A DNA stretch of 15,180 bases from DATAQC01 sp039649175 (GCA_039649175.1 JBBWZS010000214.1:1-15180); one strand, 5' to 3'; shown: positions 1 to 7,067, counted from the first letter of the stretch. The notes: generated by a model from the letters alone, not told the origin. Program-made: numbers and translations.

Positions 1-117
1 TCGCCCCGCGGCGCCACCTTCCAGGACTGGCAGCAGGGCCAGCTCACCGAGTTGGAGCGCGCGCTGGCCGCGTCCCCGGGCTCGGCCCCGGCCCCCGACC
101 GAGGTCTGCCACGATGA
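1..117 (+). CDS. C-terminal end of a probable metal ABC transporter substrate-binding protein (partial)
   Basis: Only the last 38 codons are in the window; the frame is open from base 1 to a TGA at 115-117. The tail reads TFQDWQQGQLTELERAL and then a Pro/Ala-rich end. A Tyr/Phe-x-x-Trp-x-x-x-x-Leu-x-x-Leu pattern at the extreme C-terminus is common in cluster A-I (ZnuA/MntC-like) metal-binding proteins. The stop overlaps the start of the ABC ATPase gene (ATGA at 114-117), so the two genes are translationally coupled. With an ATPase and two ABC-3 permeases downstream, a periplasmic or lipid-anchored Zn/Mn-binding component is the natural reading. The metal-binding residues lie outside the window, so this is mostly inference from context. 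Confidence 0.55.
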   Translation, partial: SPRGATFQDWQQGQLTELERALAASPGSAPAPDRGLPR

Positions 118-929
118 CGTCCGACGACGACGCCGTGCGGCTGACGGATGTCTCGGTACGCCGGGGCGAGCGCACGGTGTGGGCCCATCTGTCGGTGACG
201 ATCGAGCCGGGCGAGTTCGTCGCCGTGGTGGGCCCAAACGGCGCCGGCAAGTCGACCCTCCTCGAGCTCCTGCTCGGACTCCTCGAGCCCTCGTCGGGCC
301 AGGTCGAGGTGCTCGGTGGGCGGGCGGCAGACGCCCGGTCCGACGTGTCCTGGTTGCCCCAGCGAAGGAGCTTCGACGCCTCGCTGCGCCTGCGGGGCGT
401 CGACATCGTGCGGCTGGGCCTCGACGGCGCCCGATGGGGGACGCCGGTGCCCTTCGTCGGCCGCCAACGCCGGCGTGACGCCCAGGCGCGCGTCGCCGAG
501 GCCATCGAGTCGGTGGGAGCCACCTCCTACGCCGACCGGCCCGTGGGCGCGGTGTCCGGCGGCGAGCAGCAGCGGCTCCTGATCGCCCAGGCCCTGGTCC
601 GCCGCCCTCGCCTGCTCCTCCTCGACGAGCCCCTCGAGAGCCTCGACCTGCCCAGCCAGCGGGCGGTGTCCAGCCTCATCGCCGGCGTCTGCCGGCGGGG
701 GATCACCGTGGTCATGGTGGCCCACGACGTCAACCCGATCCTCGGCTACCTCGACCGCCTCGTCTACGTGGCCGCCGGCCGGGCGCTGGCCGGGCGGCCC
801 CTCGACGTCGTCACCAGCGAGAACCTCACCCATCTCTACGGCACCGCGGTCGACGTCTTCCACACCTCCGACGGCCGCCTGATCGTCGCCGGCGTGCCCG
901 AGGCTGCCTCCTTCCACGGCCACCCATGA
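114..929 (+). CDS. ABC transporter ATP-binding protein, zinc/manganese importer type
   Basis: This 271-residue ATPase would energise metal uptake through the two permeases that follow. All nucleotide-binding motifs are intact: Walker A GPNGAGKST (40-48), Q-loop LPQ (81-83), signature VSGGEQQ (148-154), Walker B LLLLDEP (167-173) and switch His204 in MVAHD. The length and the C-terminal tail fit the ZnuC/MntB family that partners with ABC-3 permeases. The ATG at 114 overlaps the preceding stop, and a weak GAGG lies about 9 nt upstream. The TGA overlaps the ATG of the next gene (926-929), so the operon is tightly coupled. The metal is not readable from the ATPase; zinc or manganese is inferred from the family. 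Confidence 0.9.
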   Translation: MTSDDDAVRLTDVSVRRGERTVWAHLSVTIEPGEFVAVVGPNGAGKSTLLELLLGLLEPSSGQVEVLGGRAADARSDVSWLPQRRSFDASLRLRGVDIVRLGLDGARWGTPVPFVGRQRRRDAQARVAEAIESVGATSYADRPVGAVSGGEQQRLLIAQALVRRPRLLLLDEPLESLDLPSQRAVSSLIAGVCRRGITVVMVAHDVNPILGYLDRLVYVAAGRALAGRPLDVVTSENLTHLYGTAVDVFHTSDGRLIVAGVPEAASFHGHP

Positions 930-1831
930 CCCTGGCCCTGTCCGGTCACGCCAGCTTCGCCGTCGTGCACCACCTGGCGGCGCCGTGGCGCTACCCGTTC
1001 ATGCGCCACGCCCTGGTGGCGGGCACGGCGGTGGCGGTGATGAGCGCGCTGGTGGGTTGGTTCGTCGTCGTGCGCCAGGAGGCCTACGCCGCCCACAGCC
1101 TGGCCATGGTGGCCTTCCCCGGAGCGACCGTCGCCGCCTCGCTCGGCATCGCCCCCGTCCTCGGTTACTTCGGCTTCGCCGTCGCCGGAGCCGGGGTCAT
1201 CGCCGCCGTCGGGTCGGGCCCGACGTCGCGAACCCATCAGGGCCACTCCGCCGCCGTCGCCACCGTGCAGGTGACCGCCCTGGCCCTCGGGCTGTTGATC
1301 GCCAGCCTCTCTCAGGGCTTCCTGGCCAACACCACCTCGTTCCTCTTCGGCAGCTTCCTCGGGATCTCGGCCACCGAGGCGGCTCTGTTGGTGGTGGTGG
1401 CGGCTGCCGTCGTCGTGGCCCTGGCCGCCTTGGGGCGACCCTTGCTGTTCGCCAGCGTCGAGCCCTCGGCGGCCGGGGGCGCCGGAGTGCCGGTCGGCGC
1501 CGTGCGCCTCGCCTTCCTGGTGCTGGTGGCCGTGGCCGTGGCTGCTACCAGCCAGTTCACCGGCGTGCTCCTGGTGTTCTCCCTCCTGGTCACGCCACCC
1601 GCCATCGCCCAGGCCCTCACCTGCCGCCCCGCCGTCTCCATGGCAACAGGGGTGGCGGTGAGCATGGCCCTGGTCTGGGCGGGCCTGGGAGCGGCGTTCT
1701 ACACCGACCGCCCCGCCGGCTTCTGGATCGCCAGCCTCGGCTTCGCCGCCTACGTGGTGGTGCGCGCCGGGAGTGCCCTCCGAGCTGTAACCATCCGCCG
1801 GCGCCGAGGCCGACCGTGCCCGTCGCCCTGA
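926..1831 (+). CDS. ABC-3 family metal transporter permease, first of two
   Basis: This 301-residue hydrophobic protein has the length and helix pattern of ZnuB/MntC-type ABC-3 permeases, with about eight membrane segments. Recognisable blocks are GWFVVVRQEAYAAHSLAMVA near residue 50, FLFGSFLGIS near 140, RPLLFASVEP near 170 with GVPVGAVRLAFL just after it, and LLVFSLLVTPPAIAQ near 215. In most family members the first block contains an Asp and a Ser-His (xDALSH); here these positions read AHSLAM, so the usual polar residues are missing. The second permease keeps them. The ATG overlaps the ATPase stop and the TGA overlaps the next ATG by one base. The pair probably forms a heterodimeric pore. 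The C-terminus is short and basic. Confidence 0.88.
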   Translation: MTLALSGHASFAVVHHLAAPWRYPFMRHALVAGTAVAVMSALVGWFVVVRQEAYAAHSLAMVAFPGATVAASLGIAPVLGYFGFAVAGAGVIAAVGSGPTSRTHQGHSAAVATVQVTALALGLLIASLSQGFLANTTSFLFGSFLGISATEAALLVVVAAAVVVALAALGRPLLFASVEPSAAGGAGVPVGAVRLAFLVLVAVAVAATSQFTGVLLVFSLLVTPPAIAQALTCRPAVSMATGVAVSMALVWAGLGAAFYTDRPAGFWIASLGFAAYVVVRAGSALRAVTIRRRRGRPCPSP

Positions 1832-2673
1832 TGTGGCCCGGGCCCCTGGCCCACGAGTTCGTGCGCAACGCCGCCATCGCCGGTGGGCTCACGGCGGTGA
1901 GCGCGGGACTTGTCGGCTGGTTCGTCGTGCTCCGCAACCAGGTGTTCGCCGCCGACGCCCTGAGCCACGTGGCCCTCACCGGGGGCCTCGGAGCCCTGGC
2001 CTACGGCCTGGGCGCGGGGGTGGGCGTCTACGCCGGGACGATGGGCCTCGGTGTGGTGCTGGGTCTTCTCGGCGGTCGACTGGCCCGCGCCGGGGACACC
2101 GTCATCGGCATCGTGTTCGCCTGGGTCCTCGGCCTCGGCGCCTACTTCCTGTCGGTCTTCGCCCGGGGGGCGTCGTCAGGCGACGGCGCCGCTGCCGTCC
2201 GGGTGCTGTTCGGCTCCCTGTTCGGCATCGGGGCCGGTCAGGTCCGCCTCACCGCGTGGGTGACTTTGATCACCGTCGGGGGCCTGATGCTCGTGGCCCG
2301 GCCCCTGTTGTTCGCCACGGTCGACCCCGAGGTGGCCCGCGCCCAGGGAGTTCCCGTGAAGGCCGTCGAGGTGGTCTTCCTGGCCCTGCTGGGCCTGGCC
2401 GTCGCCCAGGCCGTGCAGGTCGTCGGCACGCTGTTGCTGCTGGCCCTGGTGGCCACCCCGGCGGCCGCCGCCCAGCGGCTCACCACCCGGCCGTGGCGAG
2501 CCATGTGGGCATCGGCGGCCATCGCCCTCGTCGCCGTGTGGGCCGGCATCACCATCAGCTACCTGCGCGCCGACCTGCCGCCCAGCTTCGTCATCGTCAC
2601 CCTCGTCGTGGCCGCGTACCTCGTCACCCTCGCCCTGTGCCGGCCCGGCCGGGCGTCGAAGCGGCCGTTGTAA
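1831..2673 (+). CDS. ABC-3 family metal transporter permease, second of two
   Basis: This 280-residue permease is paralogous to the one before it and shares the blocks GLVGWFVVLRNQVFAADALSH, LFGSLFGIGAGQ, RPLLFATVDPEVARAQGVPV and LLLLALVATPAAAAQ. It keeps the Asp and Ser-His of the ADALSH block that are typical of ZnuB/MntB permeases. The ATG at 1831 shares one base with the preceding TGA, the usual coupled arrangement; a GTG at 1816 is an in-frame alternative that would add five residues. A 7-bp GC hairpin follows the TAA directly, so this is probably the last gene of the importer operon. Two different permease genes with one ATPase imply an asymmetric transporter. Substrate remains inferred (Zn or Mn). 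Confidence 0.88.
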   Translation: MWPGPLAHEFVRNAAIAGGLTAVSAGLVGWFVVLRNQVFAADALSHVALTGGLGALAYGLGAGVGVYAGTMGLGVVLGLLGGRLARAGDTVIGIVFAWVLGLGAYFLSVFARGASSGDGAAAVRVLFGSLFGIGAGQVRLTAWVTLITVGGLMLVARPLLFATVDPEVARAQGVPVKAVEVVFLALLGLAVAQAVQVVGTLLLLALVATPAAAAQRLTTRPWRAMWASAAIALVAVWAGITISYLRADLPPSFVIVTLVVAAYLVTLALCRPGRASKRPL

Positions 2674-2679
2674 GGCCTG

Positions 2680-2698
2680 GCCCGGGTACGGCCCGGGC
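2680..2698 (+). terminator. Hairpin after the metal importer operon
   Basis: GCCCGGG (2680-2686) and CCCGGGC (2692-2698) form a perfect 7-bp stem with a TACGG loop, starting 6 nt after the last permease stop. There is no T-run, so it may be a weak intrinsic terminator or an mRNA 3' end stabiliser. Its place between the operon end and the next promoter supports a termination role. Confidence 0.45.
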
Positions 2699-2720
2699 TG
2701 CCACTCACCCCCGTCCGGCC

Positions 2721-2726
2721 TACTAT
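2721..2726 (+). promoter_or_regulatory. Probable -10 box (TACTAT) of the CDF gene, leaderless
   Basis: TACTAT matches the actinobacterial TANNNT -10 pattern and ends 8 nt before the ATG at 2735, which would place the transcription start on or next to the start codon. No Shine-Dalgarno is visible. No clear -35 box was found at the expected distance. Confidence 0.55.
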
Positions 2727-2734
2727 CGGCCGAC

Positions 2735-3685
2735 ATGCATGACGGGAGCCGGCGAGCCATCGTCGCCGCCTTCGCCTCGAACCTGGTCATCGCCGTGGCC
2801 AAGCTCGTCGGGTTCGTGTTCACCGGGGCGGCATCGATGCTGGCCGAGGCCGTCCACTCGGCGGCCGACACCACCAACCAGGGCCTGTTGTTTCTGGGCG
2901 GCTCCAAGGCGACCAAGCGGGCCACCACCGACCACCCCTTCGGGTACGGTCGTGAGCGCTACTTCTGGTCGTTCGTCGTCGCCCTGGTGATCTTCTCCCT
3001 CGGTTCGCTGTTCGCCCTGTTCGAGGGCGTCGAGAAGCTGCGCAGTCCCCACGCCCTTGATTCGGTGGGCTGGGCCATCGCCATCTTGGTGCTGGCCCTG
3101 GCGTGCGAGGGCTTCTCCCTCCGGACCGCGGTGCGGGAGGCCAAGCAGGTCAAAGGCGACGGATCGTGGTGGAAGTTCATTCGCCGGTCCAAGAGCCCCG
3201 AGCTGCCCGTCGTGCTCCTCGAGGACTTCGGTGCCCTGGTGGGCCTGGCCCTGGCCCTGGTGGGCCTGGCCCTGGCCGAGATCACCGGCAACGCCCGGTT
3301 CGACGCCATGGGCAGCGTGGCCATCGGCGTCCTCCTGGGGGTCATCGCCATCACCTTGGTCGTCGAGATGAAGAGCCTGCTCATCGGCGAGGCAGCCTCG
3401 CCGGCCACCGTGGCCGGCATCGCCCAGGCCATGGAGTCGAGCGACCAGGTCCTGCGGGTCATCCATCTCCGTACCGAGCACCTGGGGCCCGAGGAGCTGT
3501 TGGTGGGGGCCAAGGTGGCCTTCGACACCAGCCTCGACGTCCCCGCCCTGGCCCAGGCCATCGACGACGTCGAGAGGCGGGTGCGGTCCGCCGTCCCCGC
3601 CGCGAGGATCATCTACATCGAGCCCGACGTCGCCCGCACGCCGGACCCCGCCCCCGCCGAGCTCCGTCCCCCGCCCGTCGACTGA
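2735..3685 (+). CDS. Cation diffusion facilitator family transporter
   Basis: This 316-residue protein is a CDF proton-coupled metal exporter, probably for zinc or a related divalent cation. The membrane domain has six predicted helices. HSAAD (41-45) gives the His/Asp pair of helix 2, HPFGYGRERYFW (67-78) is the conserved cytoplasmic loop, and helix 5 carries Glu163-Asp164 in LLEDFGAL where many CDFs have HxxxD. That variant resembles the ZnT9-like subgroup. A cytoplasmic domain follows from about residue 215 (IHLRTEHLGPEELLV) with a Pro-rich tail. It has its own likely promoter and starts leaderless at 2735. It sits just after a metal importer operon, so the locus may balance uptake and efflux; no shared operator could be identified. 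Confidence 0.88.
   Translation: MHDGSRRAIVAAFASNLVIAVAKLVGFVFTGAASMLAEAVHSAADTTNQGLLFLGGSKATKRATTDHPFGYGRERYFWSFVVALVIFSLGSLFALFEGVEKLRSPHALDSVGWAIAILVLALACEGFSLRTAVREAKQVKGDGSWWKFIRRSKSPELPVVLLEDFGALVGLALALVGLALAEITGNARFDAMGSVAIGVLLGVIAITLVVEMKSLLIGEAASPATVAGIAQAMESSDQVLRVIHLRTEHLGPEELLVGAKVAFDTSLDVPALAQAIDDVERRVRSAVPAARIIYIEPDVARTPDPAPAELRPPPVD
3233..3274 (+). repeat. Perfect 21-bp tandem duplication inside the CDF gene
   Basis: The 21-bp unit beginning GCCCTGGTGGGCCTGG occurs twice without a mismatch and encodes ALVGLAL twice (residues 167-180) in the fifth membrane helix. The phase is kept, so the protein stays intact. It may be coincidence of Leu/Ala/Gly/Val codon use or a slippage duplication. 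Confidence 0.8.
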
Positions 3686-3697
3686 CCCACTTCGACA

Positions 3698-3714
3698 GCC
3701 GCCTTCCCGGCGGC
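3698..3714 (+). terminator. Short hairpin between CDF and phosphatase genes
   Basis: GCCGCC (3698-3703) and GGCGGC (3709-3714) form a 6-bp stem with a TTCCC loop, 13 nt after the CDF stop and just before the next promoter. No T-run follows, so a termination role is only suggested by its position. Confidence 0.3.
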
Positions 3715-3716
3715 AG

Positions 3717-3722
3717 TACGGT
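3717..3722 (+). promoter_or_regulatory. Probable -10 box (TACGGT) of the phosphatase gene, leaderless
   Basis: TACGGT fits TANNNT and ends 6 nt before the ATG at 3729, so transcription would start at the start codon. No Shine-Dalgarno is present. A -35 box is not evident; TTCGAC at 3691 is 20 nt away, too far for a good match. Confidence 0.45.
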
Positions 3723-3728
3723 CTGTCG

Positions 3729-4925
3729 ATGATCGTCGACACAACTGCCGCGGCCCTGTGCGACCGGGTCGACGGCGTCATCGTCTCGATGATCCGGTCG
3801 TCGACCCTGTTGGTGCCCGACGACTTGTCCCAGGTGCTGTCCGATCACGTGAGGAAGGTGGGGTTCAACGACGGCGCCGTGTTTCTCGTCGACCACGAGC
3901 AGCTGGTGCTGACCCCGCTCCCCGGTCCCGACCTCGACGTCGGTCCCCAGGAGGTCGACGGCACCCTTGCCGGTCGTGCCTTCCAGACCGAACGACCCGT
4001 CACCGTCGCCGACAACGGCGCAGGTGCGGCGATGTGGTTGCCCATCCTCGACGGCGCCGAGCGGGTCGGCGTGTTGTTCCTGCGGGTGCCCGACATCTCC
4101 GACGAGTTGGTGGCGCGCTGCGCCGACCTGGCCGGGTTCCTGGGTGAGCTGATCGTGTCCAAGTCCCAGTACGGCGACGCCCTGTTGCGGGCCCGCCGGC
4201 TCCGGGAGATGACCCTGGCGGCCGAACTGCGCTGGGGCATGCTGCCTCCCCTCACCTTCACCGGTGAGCACGTGGGCATCGCCTGTGTGCTCGAACCGGC
4301 CTACGAGGTCGCCGGCGACGCCTTCGACTACGCCGTCAACTCCGGCGTCTTGCATCTCGGCATCTTCGACGCCATGGGCCACGGGCTCGAGGCCAGCCGC
4401 ATGGCCAGCCTCACGGTGGCTGCCTACCGCTGGGCCCGCCGCCGCCACCTCGACCTGCCGGAGACGTTTCGCGCCATGGACGAGGCCCTCAGCGGCGAGT
4501 TCGGAGAAGAGCGTTTCGTCACCGCCCAGTTCGGCACCCTCGACCCGGCGCGGGGCACGCTGCGGTGGGTGAACGCCGGCCATCCCGCCCCCTTGCTGCT
4601 CCGCCAGGACCGGGTGGCGTCGGAGCTCCGGTCAGCGCCGGCGTTGCCCATCGGCCTGGGCGACCCCGACGTACCCGTCACCGAGACCGCCCTGGAGCCC
4701 GGCGACCGGCTCCTCTTCTTCACCGACGGGGTGGTCGAGGCCCGCTCACCCGGAGGCGAGCGGTTCGGACAGCAGCGGTTGCTCGAGCTCACCCGGCGGG
4801 CGCTGTCCGACCACCAGACGCTGGCCGAGACGGTGAGACGGCTGGTGCGCTCGGTGCAGAGCCACCGCTACGGGCCCCTCGACGACGACGCCACCATCTT
4901 GTTGGTGGAGTGGCACCCAGCCTGA
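3729..4925 (+). CDS. GAF-domain SpoIIE/RsbU-type PP2C serine phosphatase
   Basis: This 398-residue soluble protein is probably a signalling phosphatase that dephosphorylates an anti-sigma-factor antagonist. Residues about 25-145 look like a GAF-type sensor (GFNDGAVFLVD, GRAFQTERPVTV, WLPILDGAERVGVLFLRV). A helical linker (about 148-172, ending ELRWGMLPP) leads into the SpoIIE domain. Metal-binding motifs appear complete: VAGDAFDY (Asp197, Asp200), DAMGHG (Asp214), NAGHPAPLLL (282-291), LLFFTDGVVEAR with Asp333, and DDDATILLVEW (Asp385-387). There is no membrane segment and no kinase domain. No anti-sigma factor or STAS-domain partner is encoded nearby, so the target is unknown. It starts leaderless at 3729 with its own promoter, and a hairpin follows it. 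Confidence 0.88.
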   Translation: MIVDTTAAALCDRVDGVIVSMIRSSTLLVPDDLSQVLSDHVRKVGFNDGAVFLVDHEQLVLTPLPGPDLDVGPQEVDGTLAGRAFQTERPVTVADNGAGAAMWLPILDGAERVGVLFLRVPDISDELVARCADLAGFLGELIVSKSQYGDALLRARRLREMTLAAELRWGMLPPLTFTGEHVGIACVLEPAYEVAGDAFDYAVNSGVLHLGIFDAMGHGLEASRMASLTVAAYRWARRRHLDLPETFRAMDEALSGEFGEERFVTAQFGTLDPARGTLRWVNAGHPAPLLLRQDRVASELRSAPALPIGLGDPDVPVTETALEPGDRLLFFTDGVVEARSPGGERFGQQRLLELTRRALSDHQTLAETVRRLVRSVQSHRYGPLDDDATILLVEWHPA

Positions 4926-4960
4926 CGCCGGGCGGGGAAGGGGCCACGTCGGGGTCCGCA

Positions 4961-4975
4961 GGCTGCTCCGCAGCC
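4961..4975 (+). terminator. Short hairpin after the phosphatase gene
   Basis: GGCTGC (4961-4966) and GCAGCC (4970-4975) form a 6-bp stem with a TCC loop, about 35 nt after the phosphatase stop and just before the next promoter. No T-run follows. Confidence 0.35.
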
Positions 4976-4981
4976 GAGCCG

Positions 4982-4987
4982 TACAGT
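4982..4987 (+). promoter_or_regulatory. Probable -10 box (TACAGT) of the mannosyltransferase gene, leaderless
   Basis: TACAGT fits TANNNT and ends 8 nt before the ATG at 4996, or 5 nt before the GTG at 4993. The spacing seen at other genes here (6-8 nt) favours the ATG as the start. Confidence 0.45.
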
Positions 4988-4995
4988 TCCCGGTG

Positions 4996-6180
4996 ATGCC
5001 AGCAGCGGGACCGATCGGGTCGAGCCGGTGGCGTCAGAGCCTGGGTCGCCACCGCGACGTGGTGGTGGTGATCGGCGTGGCCGCCCTGGTGATCGCCGTG
5101 ACCGTGGTGTCCACCGTCGTGTTCCCGGCGCGGGCCGCCAGCCCCGACCTTCTCCCCGGCCGGCCGTGGTGGGAGGGATGGGTGAACTGGGACTCGGGCT
5201 ACTACCGCGGCATCGCCCTCTACGGCTACCACTACACGCCCGGTCAGCAGGGACCGGTGGCGTTCTTCCCCCTCTACCCGCTGATCATGAGAGCGGGCTC
5301 CTGGTTGGTCGGCAACGTCACCGGTCCCGGAGTGCTGGTCACCCTCGGGTCGGGAGTCGGCGCATCCCTGCTGGTGTCCCGCTGGTTCCGGGCGCGCCTG
5401 GCCGCTGACGCGGCGTGGACGGCGCTGCTGGCGTTCCTGGTCTTTCCCTTTTCTTTCTTCCTGTTCGGGCCGGTGTACGCGGATGCCCTGTTCCTGCTGG
5501 CCGTGATCGGGTCGTTCACCGCCCTCGAGCACGACCGCCCGTGGCTGGCCGGGCTCATCGGGGCGGCGGCCACCGCCGCCCGGCCTCTCGGCGCCGTGGT
5601 CGTCGTGGGGCTGGTGGTCCGCACTCTCGAACGGCGGGGAGCGCTCGGCGAGCCCGGCGCCATTCGTTCGCGTCTCAGCCGGTTGCGGATCGGCGACGGC
5701 GGGGTCCTGCTCGCGGTGTTGGGTGTGGGCGGCTACGCCGTCTACCTGTGGGAGCGCTTCGGCGACCCCGTGGCCTTTCTCACCATCCAGAAGGCGTGGG
5801 GGCAGCAAGAGGGCCCGGCCACGTGGCTGAAGGTCGACTTCTTCCGAGAGGTGGGCCGTTTTGCCAGCGCCGACGCCACGTTGGTGCTCATCGCCCATGC
5901 CGTGGTCACCGTCGCCGCCATCGTCCTGCTCCCCCGGGTGGTGCGCCGCTTCGGGTGGGGCTACGGCATCTACGCCGTCCTCATCGTGGGCCTACCGGCG
6001 CTGTCCACCAAGAACTTCTTCGGCATGGGCCGCTACCTGCTGGCCGCCTTCCCCTGCTTCGCAGTGGCCGGCGAGCTCCTCGCCGACAAGGCTCGACTGC
6101 GGGCGTGGGTGCTGGCTGCCAGCGGTGTCGTCATGGTGGCCATGACCTCGTTGTTCGCCCGGGCCTATTACGTGTCCTGA
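4996..6180 (+). CDS. PIG-V-like integral membrane mannosyltransferase
   Basis: This 394-residue polytopic protein resembles bacterial members of the PIG-V/GPI-mannosyltransferase family, GT-C type enzymes that use lipid-linked sugar donors at the membrane. Key features are a first helix (about 21-43), then an external loop with WVNWDSGYYRGIALYGY (62-78), whose Asp66 corresponds to the conserved acidic residue of the family, and FFPLYPLI (90-97). Later helices carry PFSFFLFGPVYADALF, TAARPLG and FFGMGRYLLAAFP near the C-terminus. The acceptor, perhaps a cell-envelope glycolipid or glycoprotein, cannot be told. The ATG at 4996 is preferred over the adjacent in-frame GTG at 4993 because of the -10 spacing. 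It stands alone and converges on the tRNA genes. Confidence 0.8.
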   Translation: MPAAGPIGSSRWRQSLGRHRDVVVVIGVAALVIAVTVVSTVVFPARAASPDLLPGRPWWEGWVNWDSGYYRGIALYGYHYTPGQQGPVAFFPLYPLIMRAGSWLVGNVTGPGVLVTLGSGVGASLLVSRWFRARLAADAAWTALLAFLVFPFSFFLFGPVYADALFLLAVIGSFTALEHDRPWLAGLIGAAATAARPLGAVVVVGLVVRTLERRGALGEPGAIRSRLSRLRIGDGGVLLAVLGVGGYAVYLWERFGDPVAFLTIQKAWGQQEGPATWLKVDFFREVGRFASADATLVLIAHAVVTVAAIVLLPRVVRRFGWGYGIYAVLIVGLPALSTKNFFGMGRYLLAAFPCFAVAGELLADKARLRAWVLAASGVVMVAMTSLFARAYYVS

Positions 6181-6191
6181 CCCCGCCCGAG

Positions 6192-6209
6192 GCCGGGACG
6201 CTCCCCGGC
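6192..6209. terminator. Hairpin between convergent mannosyltransferase and tRNA genes
   Basis: GCCGGG (6192-6197) and CCCGGC (6204-6209) form a 6-bp stem with an ACGCTC loop in the 52-bp gap between the convergent units. It could act for either strand. No clear T-run on either side. Confidence 0.35.
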
Positions 6210-6232
6210 ACTCGACGTACCTGTCCTGCTTG

Positions 6233-6305
6233 CAGCCCCAACGGGATTCGAACCCGTGTCGCCACCTTGAGAGGGTGGTGTCCTAGGCCTCTAGACGATG
6301 GGGCC
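6233..6305 (-). tRNA. tRNA-Glu (anticodon CTC)
   Basis: A 73-nt cloverleaf reads on the minus strand. The acceptor arms GGCCCCA and TGGGGCT pair with a G-U closing pair, the D stem is GTCT/GGAC, the anticodon stem CCACC/GGTGG encloses loop CTCTCAA with anticodon CTC at 6269-6271, and the T arm is ACGGG-TTCGAAT-CCCGT. The discriminator is G and no CCA is encoded. It lies 36 nt downstream of tRNA-Gln on the same strand and is probably cotranscribed with it. Confidence 0.95.
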
Positions 6306-6310
6306 GGGGT

Positions 6311-6327
6311 GGCCCCGAGGTGGGGCC
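6311..6327 (-). other. Hairpin in the spacer between tRNA-Gln and tRNA-Glu
   Basis: GGCCCC and GGGGCC arms (6 bp, 5-nt loop) lie between the two tRNAs. It may guide processing of a joint precursor, or be chance in GC-rich DNA; the spacer is only 36 nt long. Confidence 0.3.
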
Positions 6328-6341
6328 GGATCAGCGTGAAG

Positions 6342-6413
6342 CTCGGGGGGGAGGACTCGAACCCCCAATAGCAGGACCAGAACCTGTCGTGTTGCCGATT
6401 ACACCACCCCCGA
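6342..6413 (-). tRNA. tRNA-Gln (anticodon CTG)
   Basis: A 72-nt cloverleaf reads on the minus strand. The acceptor arms TCGGGGG/CCCCCGA pair fully, the D stem is GTGT/ACAC, the anticodon stem ACAGG/CCTGC has one A-C mismatch at its outer end and loop TTCTGGT with anticodon CTG at 6378-6380, and the T arm is GGGGG-TTCGAGT-CCTCC. The discriminator is G and no CCA is encoded. Its first 15 nt overlap the 3' end of the YdcF-like gene, whose TAA stop (6399-6401) is made by the GTGTAAT of the D arm. Confidence 0.95.
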
Positions 6414-7067
6414 ATGGGCGACCCCAGCGTAGCCGCTCGTAGGGGCGCTGCCGCGGTTGACCACACCGTGGACGCCGGCCTCCCGGCGGAAGCCGATCAC
6501 CCGCCCGAGGGCGACTGCCGCCGTCTCCCGCAACAGGTAGCGGAGCTCGGTCGTGCCGCCGATGGGGCTGGTGCGGGTGGGTGAGGCCCGCCCGTCGAGG
6601 CCCAGCTCGTCGGCGATGGCCCGGATCCGGTACGAGTGGAACGGGTCGGAGACGAGCAGCACCTGGGTGATCCTCCGATCACGCAGGAAGGAGGCGGTGG
6701 CGGCCAACGACTGCCACGACGTCTGGCCCGAGACCTCCCGCAGCAGGTCCTCGTCGGGGACGCCCTTGGCGATCAGGTAGTTGGCCGAGGCGGTCGCCTC
6801 GGTGAACTTGTCGCCGGTCTGGCGGCCACCCGTGACCACGATGACCGGCGCCAGCTTCCGCCGCCACAGGTCGGCGGCGTGGTCGAGCCGGGCCTTGAGC
6901 ACCGACGACGGCGTGCCGTTGTACTGGGCCGCCCCCAGCACCACGATGGCCTGCGCCGTGCGGGCGTCATCGCGCCGGGACGCCATCCACACCTGCACGA
7001 AAGTGACTCCGAGGTACAAGATGACCACCGCCACCACGGCGAGGACCACCTTGACGAGAAGTCTCAC
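6399..7067 (-). CDS. YdcF/SanA/ElyC-like (DUF218) membrane-anchored protein
   Basis: This 222-residue protein has one N-terminal membrane helix (about 4-27) and then a DUF218 domain. Typical motifs are AIVVLGAAQYNGTPSSVLKARL (40-61), VIVVTGGRQTGDKFTEA (75-91), the Ser/Thr-rich QTSWQSLAAT (115-124) and QVLLVSDPFHSYRIRA (135-150). Family members in other bacteria have roles in envelope integrity or peptidoglycan-precursor metabolism; the exact reaction is not settled. The GTG at 7067 is chosen because it overlaps the gltX stop as GTGA; a TTG at 7100 would add 11 residues inside gltX. The TAA stop lies inside tRNA-Gln, so the mRNA is continuous with the tRNA and tRNA processing would remove the stop codon from the message. 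Confidence 0.85.
   Translation of the reverse strand: MRLLVKVVLAVVAVVILYLGVTFVQVWMASRRDDARTAQAIVVLGAAQYNGTPSSVLKARLDHAADLWRRKLAPVIVVTGGRQTGDKFTEATASANYLIAKGVPDEDLLREVSGQTSWQSLAATASFLRDRRITQVLLVSDPFHSYRIRAIADELGLDGRASPTRTSPIGGTTELRYLLRETAAVALGRVIGFRREAGVHGVVNRGSAPTSGYAGVAHSGVV

Noticed and set aside
985..1830. Extension of the second permease frame back to 985
   Set aside because: The upstream part overlaps the first permease in another frame and translates to Arg/Gly-rich sequence; the real protein starts at ATG 1831.
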